Part shown: in pieces, positions 58,313 through 64,000 of the stretch
Layout of the letters: each line of letters begins with the position of its first letter
How positions within the stretch are numbered: the first letter of the stretch is position 1
Assembly (NCBI GenBank): GCA_022800755.1
Contig: JAAWQX010000003.1
Coordinates: 62,001 to 126,000 of the forward strand
Length of the DNA stretch: 64,000 nt
Direction: 5' to 3'
Origin: Oscillospiraceae bacterium
GTDB taxonomy: Bacteria; Bacillota; Clostridia; Oscillospirales; Oscillospiraceae
The notes under the pieces: generated by a model
Seen by the model: only the letters and a program-made list of their open reading frames with translations
Told to the model about the DNA's origin: nothing
Databases searched by the model: none
Position numbers and translations under genes: made by a program

Positions 58313-59332
58313 TTGAACAGACACGCTTATATCGCGGAACTCACCCAACTGCTGTATTATATGGCCCCCTGGGACCGGGACGCCGCGGTGAAAAAATACG
58401 ACGCCCTGCTGGAAAGCAGTCAGGACCCGGAAGCGCTCATGAAGGAGCTTGGCTCCCCCATGAAGCTGGCAGTCACGCTGTCGCGGGGGTATGAGCCGTC
58501 AGACCCCAACGCGCCGAAACCCGAGCCGGAGGTCACGCCCGAGCCGGAAGAGGCGGCGGAAGCCGTTGCGGAAGCGACGGAGGAAGTCCCGGAAACGGAG
58601 ACGGATGCGGAGACCGCGGATGTTTCAGAGACGGACGAGCCCGCGGCGGAGGTCGTTGAGACAGAGGCGGAAGTTGACGTGCCCGCAGAGGTCGAAACCG
58701 CAGAAGACGCGCCGGAAGAAGCGGATGTTGACGCCGTGGAAACCGAGACCGCGGACGCTCCGGCGGAGGTCGAGACGGAAGCCGGGACCGAGGAACAGGA
58801 CGCGCCCGAGGCTGTTGAAATCGAAGTGGCGGAAATTCGGTCGGAAGAGGCTTCTTCGGAGGCTAAGGCCGCAATACCGGAATCCAAACCGTCTTTCGTG
58901 CCCCCCGGAGGGGATGAGATCTTCTCCGAAATTTTTTCCGCCGCTACTCAGGCCCAATCCGCCGTGGCGGTGGGCAATTCCGCCGGGCGGGCAAAGCCCC
59001 GGCCCGCGGTGCTGGTGTTTTATATCCTCGCTTGTATTTTAGTGGGCGTGCCGGTGACGGTGGTGCTGCTGGCGGTGGACCTGATGATCTTTTTGCTGGC
59101 GGCGGCGGTGCTGGTGTTCGGCATCTATATCCTATCCTTTTTCGGCTTGTCCGGGTTCCCGGGGCTGGGGAATAAACTGGTCATTCTGGGCGTGGGTATT
59201 CTGGCGGTCACCGCCGCCATCGCTCTGGCTTGGCTGGGTGTTTGGTTCATGCGCAACGCCACGGTCGGCTTCCCCGGGTTTTTGGTCCGGTTCGGCCGGG
59301 AACATGGGTATTCCCGGGAGGGCAATGTATGA
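58313..59332 (+). CDS. HAAS/DUF1700-like membrane protein with acidic linker
   Basis: The 339-residue protein has three parts. Residues 1-62 are a helical HAAS-like (DUF1700) domain (RHAYIAELTQLLYYMAPWDR; ALMKELGSPMKLAVTLSRGY). Residues 63-205 are an acidic low-complexity stretch rich in Glu, Val, Ala and Thr (repeated VETE, AEVE, TADV). Residues 220-320 hold three membrane segments. The start is the TTG at 58313, eight bases after AAAGGAG. HAAS proteins usually pair with PadR regulators; none is adjacent here. The small membrane protein at 59329 is coupled by an ATGA overlap. Function unknown. Confidence 0.75.
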   Translation: MNRHAYIAELTQLLYYMAPWDRDAAVKKYDALLESSQDPEALMKELGSPMKLAVTLSRGYEPSDPNAPKPEPEVTPEPEEAAEAVAEATEEVPETETDAETADVSETDEPAAEVVETEAEVDVPAEVETAEDAPEEADVDAVETETADAPAEVETEAGTEEQDAPEAVEIEVAEIRSEEASSEAKAAIPESKPSFVPPGGDEIFSEIFSAATQAQSAVAVGNSAGRAKPRPAVLVFYILACILVGVPVTVVLLAVDLMIFLLAAAVLVFGIYILSFFGLSGFPGLGNKLVILGVGILAVTAAIALAWLGVWFMRNATVGFPGFLVRFGREHGYSREGNV

Positions 59333-59502
59333 AAACTGCCAATAAAGTGTTCCTTATTATGATGGCTTGTCTGCTCATTCTCGGCGCGCTCAGCCTTGCC
59401 GTGGGCATCGGGCTGGGCGGGAGTCTTACCGCCGTGTTCACTCAGGCCCAGGCCGCTGTGACCCGGCTGCTGGATTCGTTCTTTTTGTTTTTTCAAGGTT
59501 GA
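59329..59502 (+). CDS. Small membrane protein, unknown
   Basis: The 57-residue protein has one N-terminal hydrophobic helix (KVFLIMMACLLILGALSLAV) and a second amphipathic stretch (VTRLLDSFFLFFQG). It starts by ATGA overlap with the preceding gene, behind GGGAGGG, and is followed by a terminator. It looks like the N-terminus of the DUF4097-type proteins that often follow DUF1700 genes, without the adhesin part. It could be a small partner protein or a truncated remnant. Confidence 0.6.
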   Translation: MKTANKVFLIMMACLLILGALSLAVGIGLGGSLTAVFTQAQAAVTRLLDSFFLFFQG

Positions 59503-59510
59503 GTAAATCA

Positions 59511-59544
59511 GGCACCCTCCGCTGTGCGGAGGGTGCCGTTTTTT
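59511..59544 (+). terminator. Terminator after the small membrane protein gene
   Basis: GGCACCCTCCGC and GCGGAGGGTGCC form a 12-bp perfect stem around tgt, followed by GTTTTTT. Confidence 0.88.
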
Positions 59545-59851
59545 ATACCGCCCGTATTTCCAGCCGACGCTGTTGGAGGTCGTTTTTGAAAACCTTCACC
59601 GCGTAGAGCTGGCCGCTTTCCAGAGGGCCGAAGATAAACTGCCCTTCCTTGTCCGTCACCGTGCGGCCGATCAGGACCGGCACTTCCATGTCGTCCGTGA
59701 ACAGCAGCACCGCCGCGTCCGGGATCGCCGCCCCCGCTTCGTCACACAGCCGGCCGCACAGAATCGACTGTTCCTGCCCCGCCGGGGTGTAGTCCGCCGT
59801 TACCAGCTCCCCTTCCGTCGGCCGGAAATAAAAGGTTCCCGAGATACTCAT
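59543..59851 (-). CDS. Carboxypeptidase regulatory-like (beta-sandwich) protein
   Basis: The 102-residue protein has a carboxypeptidase-regulatory/Cna-B-like beta-sandwich: GRLCDEAGAAIPDAAVLLFT, VTDKEGQFIFGPLESGQLYA, VKVF. There is no signal peptide, so it is probably cytosolic or a partner of another protein. Stand-alone domains of this kind are common and uncharacterised in Oscillospiraceae. The ATG follows AGGAAG. It is monocistronic. Confidence 0.72.
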   Translation of the reverse strand: MSISGTFYFRPTEGELVTADYTPAGQEQSILCGRLCDEAGAAIPDAAVLLFTDDMEVPVLIGRTVTDKEGQFIFGPLESGQLYAVKVFKNDLQQRRLEIRAV

Positions 59852-59941
59852 CGCTTCACTTCCTATTCAGTGGTTCGCTCTATTCTATGCGCCGGACGGG
59901 CTCCGTGTGGCTTACACCTTTGTAAGTTTTGCCGGTTGTGC

Positions 59942-59970
59942 TTGACATTGGGTCCCGATACTTATAAAAT
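59942..59970 (+). promoter_or_regulatory. Sigma-A promoter of proS
   Basis: TTGACA (59942-59947) and TAAAAT (59965-59970) are 17 bases apart. The short leader leaves no room for a T-box. Confidence 0.72.
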
Positions 59971-60021
59971 AGGGGCACTGATTATGCCCGCGTCCGCGGA
60001 AACGATAAGGAGTCTTTTACC

Positions 60022-61458
60022 ATGGCTAACGACAAAAAAGTGGAACAAATCACCGATATGGAGGTCGATTTCGCCCAGTGGTACACCGATGTGTGCAAAA
60101 AGGCGGAGCTGATCGATTATTCCTCCATCAAGGGGATGTTTATTTACCGGCCCTATGGCTACGCCATTTGGGAGAATATCCAGCAGGAGTTGGACCGGCG
60201 GTTTAAGGAGACCGGGCATGAGAATGTCTATCTGCCCATGCTGATTCCCGAATCTCTGCTGCAAAAGGAAAAAGACCACGTGGAGGGCTTCGCGCCGGAG
60301 TGCGCCTGGGTCACTATGGGCGGCAGCGAGGAGCTGGAGGAGCGGTACTGCATCCGGCCGACTTCCGAGACGCTGTTTTGCGAGCACTATAAGAATATCA
60401 TCCACTCCCACCGGGACCTGCCTATGCTCTATAACCAGTGGTGCAGCGTGCTGCGCTGGGAGAAGACGTCCCGGCCGTTTTTGCGGCACCGGGAGTTTTT
60501 GTGGCAGGAGGGCCACACCATGCACGCTACCGAGGACGAGGCCCGGGAAGAGACCCAGCGGATGCTGAATATCTACGCTGATTTTCTGGAGAATTTCCTC
60601 GCCATGCCTGTGGTGAAAGGGCGCAAGACCGATAAGGAGAAATTCAACGGCGCTGAGGAGACTTACACCGTGGAGTGCATGATGCACGATAAAAAGGCCC
60701 TGCAAAGCGGCACCAGTCATTACTTCGGCGATGGTTTTGCGAGAGCATTCGACATTACGTTTACGGGGAGTGATAATCAGCTGCACCATCCCCATCAGAC
60801 AAGCTGGGGCGTGTCTACCCGGATGATCGGCGGTATCATTATGACCCACGGGGACAATAATGGGCTGGTGCTGCCGCCTAAGGTCGCGCCGATCCAGGTC
60901 ATTGTGGTGCCTGTGGCGCAGCATAAGCCCGGCGTGCTGGAGAAAGCGGCGGAGGTGCTGGACACACTGAAAGGCGCGGGCATCCGGGCGCGGATGGATG
61001 ATTCGGACAACTCTATGGGGTGGAAGTGCGCCCAGTGGGAGATGAAAGGCGTTCCTGTGCGGCTGGAGCTGGGACCGAGAGACATTGAAAACGGGCAGTG
61101 CGTGTGTGTGCGCCGGGACAACGGCGAGAAAGTCACGGTGGCGCTGGCGGAGCTGGCGGTCGCGGTGTCCGAGCTGCTGGAGCAGGTGCATCAGGGGCTG
61201 TTTGAGAAGGCGAAGCGGAATCTGGATGAGCATATCTATCCCGCGTTTTCTCTGGATGAGGCCAAGCGGCTTCAGGAAGAGAAAGGCGGATTTATCAAGA
61301 CCATGTGGTGCGGCGCTCTGCAGTGCGAGCTGGATATGAAGGAAAAGGCCGGTATGACTTCGCGGTGCATTCCCTTTGCGCAAGAAAAACTCGGGGATGT
61401 GTGCGCCTGCTGCGGCAAGCCGGCGGATAAGATGATCTATTGGGGGGTCGCGTATTAA
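60022..61458 (+). CDS. proS: Prolyl-tRNA synthetase, eukaryote/archaeal-like type
   Basis: The 478-residue class II synthetase is the short form without the editing insert. Motif 2 is RWEKTSRPFLRHREFLWQEG, TSE substrate residues lie in RPTSETLFCEHYK, and motif 3 is in GVSTRMIGGIIMTHGD. A C-terminal zinc-type domain (CIPFAQEKLGDVCACCGKPA) is present, ending with the family's Tyr (WGVAY). This type is usual in Clostridia. Its stop codon lies within a hairpin nearly identical to that on the glnA stop. Confidence 0.97.
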   Translation: MANDKKVEQITDMEVDFAQWYTDVCKKAELIDYSSIKGMFIYRPYGYAIWENIQQELDRRFKETGHENVYLPMLIPESLLQKEKDHVEGFAPECAWVTMGGSEELEERYCIRPTSETLFCEHYKNIIHSHRDLPMLYNQWCSVLRWEKTSRPFLRHREFLWQEGHTMHATEDEAREETQRMLNIYADFLENFLAMPVVKGRKTDKEKFNGAEETYTVECMMHDKKALQSGTSHYFGDGFARAFDITFTGSDNQLHHPHQTSWGVSTRMIGGIIMTHGDNNGLVLPPKVAPIQVIVVPVAQHKPGVLEKAAEVLDTLKGAGIRARMDDSDNSMGWKCAQWEMKGVPVRLELGPRDIENGQCVCVRRDNGEKVTVALAELAVAVSELLEQVHQGLFEKAKRNLDEHIYPAFSLDEAKRLQEEKGGFIKTMWCGALQCELDMKEKAGMTSRCIPFAQEKLGDVCACCGKPADKMIYWGVAY

Positions 61459-61641
61459 AATCAGGGCGCTGCGCGCCCTGATTTTAGGAGGATGCGGGTC
61501 CCGTGCCGGAGGCACGATGGCGGGGCGCTGCACTCGCGCGCCCTGCGGGCACACTCCTTACGCGAGATGTATTTTTTTGGCGGCGAAGCTGGGCAGAAAA
61601 TGATTTGAATTTTTTCGGCTCGGAGAGCCGAATTCTACGAA
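61457..61641 (+). repeat. Intergenic hairpin-rich element, copy C
   Basis: The proS-61649 gap starts with AAAATCAGGGCGC-tgc-GCGCCCTGATTTT (61457-61485), overlapping the proS stop. Further hairpins follow (GTGCCgga GGCAC, 61503-61515). Then comes the core at about 61561-61641: CGCGAGATGTATTTTTTTGG, AAAATGATTTGAATTTTTTC, a GGCTCGGAGAGCC hairpin and AATTCTACGAAG. It shares order and ends with copies A and B. Confidence 0.75.
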
Positions 61642-61648
61642 GTATTCT

Positions 61649-62104
61649 ATGAGTGATATTTTTTTTCATACGCTGATCATGGCGATGACGCCGGTGGTGG
61701 AATTGCGGGGGGCGATCCCGTACGGGTTGGCGCAGGGGTTGAATCCTTGGGTCACGTATTTCGCCGCGGTGGTCGGGAATATGGTCCCGGTGCCGTTTAT
61801 TATGATCTTTATCCGGCGCATCTTTTTTTGGCTCCGGCAGCGGTCGAAGTGGCTGGGTGACCGGGTGGACTGGCTCGTGGCCCGGGCGGAGAAAAAGTCC
61901 GCGCTGGTGCACCGGTACGCGCTGGTGGGGCTGGTGATCCTGGTGGCCATTCCGCTGCCGGGGACCGGGGCCTGGACCGGGGCGCTGGTGGCCGCGCTGA
62001 TGGATATTCGGCTGCGGAAGTCCTTCCCCGCGGTGTTTCTCGGCGTGCTCATCGCCGGGGTCATCGTGACCGCCATTTGCGGCGGCGTGGCAAGCTTATT
62101 TTAA
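61649..62104 (+). CDS. Small multidrug export family membrane protein
   Basis: The 151-residue protein belongs to the Sm_multidrug_ex (PF06695-like) family: ELRGAIPYGLAQGLNPWVTY (about residues 18-37) and AIPLPGTGAWTGALVAALMD are its conserved re-entrant-like motifs, similar to DedA proteins. About four membrane segments are present. Transport of drugs is the family label rather than a proven role. There is no clear ribosome site; the start ATG immediately follows the repeat element, so translation may depend on that sequence. Confidence 0.85.
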   Translation: MSDIFFHTLIMAMTPVVELRGAIPYGLAQGLNPWVTYFAAVVGNMVPVPFIMIFIRRIFFWLRQRSKWLGDRVDWLVARAEKKSALVHRYALVGLVILVAIPLPGTGAWTGALVAALMDIRLRKSFPAVFLGVLIAGVIVTAICGGVASLF

Positions 62105-62135
62105 AAAACCATCCCCTGTTGGGGATGGTTTTTTT
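62104..62135. terminator. Bidirectional terminator
   Basis: AAAAAACCATCCCC and GGGGATGGTTTTTT form a 14-bp perfect stem around tgtt. Confidence 0.9.
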
Positions 62136-62137
62136 GT

Positions 62138-63622
62138 TTATTCCGCGCTCGCGGGGGCCACGTTCTCGAAACGGACGCTTGCCGTTGTGAGGGTGAAACT
62201 CTGGGAAGCCGCAGCGGTGTTTGCGGGCGCTTCGGGGTGGAGGCCGTCCTTCGGCTGGGCCATCCCTGTGGGCGGCTCGCCTTGAGTCGGAGGCTCCGGG
62301 CGGGCGGCATCGTCCGGCAAATCCGGGGGCTGCTGCCCGTCGTTGGGCGGGGCAGCGGGAGGCTCCTGTGGGGGCCGACCGTCATCGTCCGGGCGGCCGC
62401 CCCGGGGCGCAAAGCTGCCAGTGGTGTGGGTCTGGAGTTCGCCGTTTATCAGAACCTCGTAGGTCTCGCCTTGCATCAGAGACGAATCGGATAGGGTGAC
62501 ACTTTGGCAGGAACGAAGCAGTTCCAGGGCAATGACTGGCTCCCCGACCCGGCGCTGGATCGTGATGGCTGTGCCGGCGGGAAGCGGCTGGGCAAAATTC
62601 AGCTCCATGCTGGGCTGGATGCCCGCTTCCGATACGCTGTCGTTCCTGGTGCCGAAAGCACTGACACTGCCGCCGTTGATCGTGATGGCACAGTCCGCGT
62701 CAATGCCGCCGTCGGGGCTGGTCTCGTTGGACGTGGCCCAGACCGTGCCGCCATTGATGGTTAGATAACCGTTGGAATCGATGCCGTCGCCTTCCGCGCC
62801 CAGACCGCCGTTCACGGTCAGCAGCCCGCCGTTGATGGTAGTGACGGATACACCGTCTTCGTTCGTGTTGATGCCGTCATTATCCGCGTCTATGAAAATG
62901 CAGCCGCCGTTGATGGTCAGGTGACACTCTGAATCCAGCCCCTCATGGTCGGCGGTGATGTACAGCGCACCGGACGCATCGCCTGCTTCCCCGTTGATAT
63001 TCATGGTCATGCGGGAATAAAACGCGCCGTCATATTTATGCTGCTTGTCTGTGGTGCCCGGTTGGTAAATCTTCGCCACGTGGGAACCGGTGATATGGTT
63101 TTCGCTGCCATCGGCCAGGATCACGTTTGCTCCGGCGGCCGCGGTGTCTACATCCGGGCCGGATACGGAGGGGTCGGCACACTCATAGACCCGGTAGAAA
63201 AACACCGCCGGGGCTACGGTGCAGCTGATGTCCGCGTTGTCTAAAATCAAGTTGACTACCGCTGTGGGATCGGCTTTCGCGTCTTCGCCCAGATCAATGA
63301 ACAGCTGGCCTTTCGTCAGCGTGCCGCGTACCCGATAGGTACCCGGCTCGGTGATGGTCACTAAGGTGTGGGCCGCGGCTTCCTCGGCGGTGTGGCGGTC
63401 TGTTTCGCCGCCGGCGCCGTAGGTCTCGTCAGTACCGTCGTGGTAATAAATCAGCTCGCCGCCGGCGGCGACGGGGCCGGAGGTTCCGGCGGGACTGCCG
63501 TTGACCGTGACGCCGGAATCGGACAGTTCAATGACTGTCTCACCAGTATCAGCTTTCGGGGCACAGGCCGCCAAGCTCACCAGAAGCGCCGCAGATAGCA
63601 GCGCCGGGATGATTCGTTTCAT
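62138..63622 (-). CDS. Carbohydrate-binding beta-helix lipoprotein (Cthe_2159/DUF4353-like)
   Basis: The 494-residue lipoprotein (lipobox SLAAC, Cys20) has a right-handed beta-helix with repeated turns around ITINGG (CHLTINGGCIFIDADNDGIN, TTINGGLLTVNGG, GYLTINGGTVWATS, CAITINGGSVSAFG). The pattern matches the Cthe_2159 family, which binds polygalacturonate and calcium (asparagine/aspartate-rich turns such as DADNDGI). A Pro/Gln-rich linker (about 405-465) follows the helix. A role in gripping plant pectin or another acidic polysaccharide at the cell surface is plausible. It is monocistronic. Confidence 0.85.
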   Translation of the reverse strand: MKRIIPALLSAALLVSLAACAPKADTGETVIELSDSGVTVNGSPAGTSGPVAAGGELIYYHDGTDETYGAGGETDRHTAEEAAAHTLVTITEPGTYRVRGTLTKGQLFIDLGEDAKADPTAVVNLILDNADISCTVAPAVFFYRVYECADPSVSGPDVDTAAAGANVILADGSENHITGSHVAKIYQPGTTDKQHKYDGAFYSRMTMNINGEAGDASGALYITADHEGLDSECHLTINGGCIFIDADNDGINTNEDGVSVTTINGGLLTVNGGLGAEGDGIDSNGYLTINGGTVWATSNETSPDGGIDADCAITINGGSVSAFGTRNDSVSEAGIQPSMELNFAQPLPAGTAITIQRRVGEPVIALELLRSCQSVTLSDSSLMQGETYEVLINGELQTHTTGSFAPRGGRPDDDGRPPQEPPAAPPNDGQQPPDLPDDAARPEPPTQGEPPTGMAQPKDGLHPEAPANTAAASQSFTLTTASVRFENVAPASAE

Positions 63623-63706
63623 ATTGTCACTTCCTTTGAAAAAGTGGCGACAGTGTACTGTGCAGGCATTGACTGCATTTGAACGGGGCGTAAAGATTTT
63701 GTGAAT

Positions 63707-63734
63707 AAAAACAGCCCCTTTCGGGGCTGTTTTT
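63707..63734. terminator. Terminator after the LysM gene
   Basis: AAAAACAGCCCC and GGGGCTGTTTTT form a 12-bp perfect stem around tttc. Confidence 0.85.
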
Positions 63735-63742
63735 GGGCTTTT

Positions 63743-64000
63743 TTACTTCGCCGGGATCGCCAGGACCTGGCCGGGGAAGATGACGTTGGGGTCTTTCACG
63801 ATGTCTGTGTTCGCTTTGAAAATGCGCTCCCACAGGCCCGCGCTGCCGTAGTGCTCCAGGGCGATCTTGCCCAGAGTGTCACCCAGGATGACCACGTAGG
63901 TGCCGGGGGCCGGGGTGGGCTGGGGTGCCGGAGTGGGGGCGGGTTCCGCAGGCTGCTCCGGGGCGGGGGCGGCTTTCACCGTGATGTTGCCCGCTGGGGT
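63743..64000 (-). CDS. LysM-domain protein, C-terminal part
   Basis: The gene enters from the right edge and ends at 63743. The visible 85 or so residues have a Pro/Ala-rich linker (PAPEQPAEPAPTPAPQPTPA) and a C-terminal LysM domain (TYVVILGDTLGKIALEHYGS through VIFPGQVLAIPAK) that binds N-acetylglucosamine polymers such as peptidoglycan. The GTG at 63979 is not a likely start since the frame stays open to the edge (AGNITV). The catalytic or other N-terminal domain is outside the window. Confidence 0.85.
   Translation of the reverse strand, partial: TPAGNITVKAAPAPEQPAEPAPTPAPQPTPAPGTYVVILGDTLGKIALEHYGSAGLWERIFKANTDIVKDPNVIFPGQVLAIPAK

Noticed and set aside
59852-60021. A T-box leader for proS, and likewise for metG.
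   Set aside because: The proS leader after the promoter is only about 45 bases, metG is 27 bases after the VanW gene, and no AGGGTGGNACCGCG-like box is present.

Overview
The window looks like a chromosome segment from a GC-rich, spore-forming, gut-type Clostridia, most likely the Oscillospiraceae/Ruminococcaceae group. The evidence is a set of low-GC Gram-positive signatures in GC-rich DNA: consensus sigma-A promoters with 17-base spacers, AGGAGG-type ribosome sites, a YtvI sporulation membrane protein, a VanW protein, the type I glutamine synthetase with an ANTAR regulator, fchA/folD/fhs one-carbon genes and the eukaryote-like ProS. Genus is not decidable from the sequence. I saw no rRNA, tRNA, CRISPR array, insertion sequence or integrase.

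Layout. 0-6 kb: an XRE regulator with a divergent small gene, a SAM methyltransferase, two CPBP membrane proteases and mnmG. 5.4-9.4 kb: a leftward operon of response regulator, sensor kinase, small anchored protein and TraX-like membrane protein. 9.5-12.5 kb: a solute-binding lipoprotein whose domain order looks circularly permuted, a DUF554 protein and an MFS carrier. 12.6-18.2 kb: a YiiX/NlpC-P60-like protein, a GntR-ABC transporter operon and an HtrA-type protease. 18.5-23.6 kb: a complete livJHMGF branched-chain amino-acid importer. 23.6-31.5 kb: the leftward ammonia-assimilation cluster glnA - ANTAR regulator - gltB - gltD. 31.8-35.6 kb: the folate one-carbon operon fhs-fchA-folD-NUDIX. 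35.7-41.3 kb: a GDPD enzyme and a rightward five-gene operon (MFS, CPBP, DMT, PAP2, cysteine hydrolase).

41.3-50.5 kb: a second XRE/small-gene pair, then metG, a VanW protein, hemW, htpG and a CbbX/SpoVK-like AAA+ ATPase. 50.5-51.7 kb is an AT-richer accessory patch with a probable type I toxin-antitoxin locus, absent from simple ORF calling, and a third XRE/small-gene pair. 51.7-55.1 kb: ferredoxin, lysC, hom and an ACT-domain protein (aspartate-family amino acids). 55.2-64 kb: ytvI, a MATE exporter with its MarR regulator, a HAAS/DUF1700-like membrane protein with a long acidic linker, proS, a small multidrug-export protein, a Cthe_2159-like beta-helix lipoprotein and the C-terminus of a LysM protein.

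Main points for a second look: (1) the circularly permuted family-3 solute-binding protein; (2) a 17-bp MarR-type operator repeated three times at a 31-bp period in the marR promoter, and again three times at 31-32 bp at the 3' end of an MFS gene 47 kb away; (3) a modular palindromic intergenic element in five copies, always between co-directional genes and always in the same orientation as the downstream gene; (4) the type I toxin-antitoxin locus; (5) three independent XRE regulator/small helical protein divergent pairs; (6) a terminator-like hairpin in the glnA leader upstream of an ANTAR gene.
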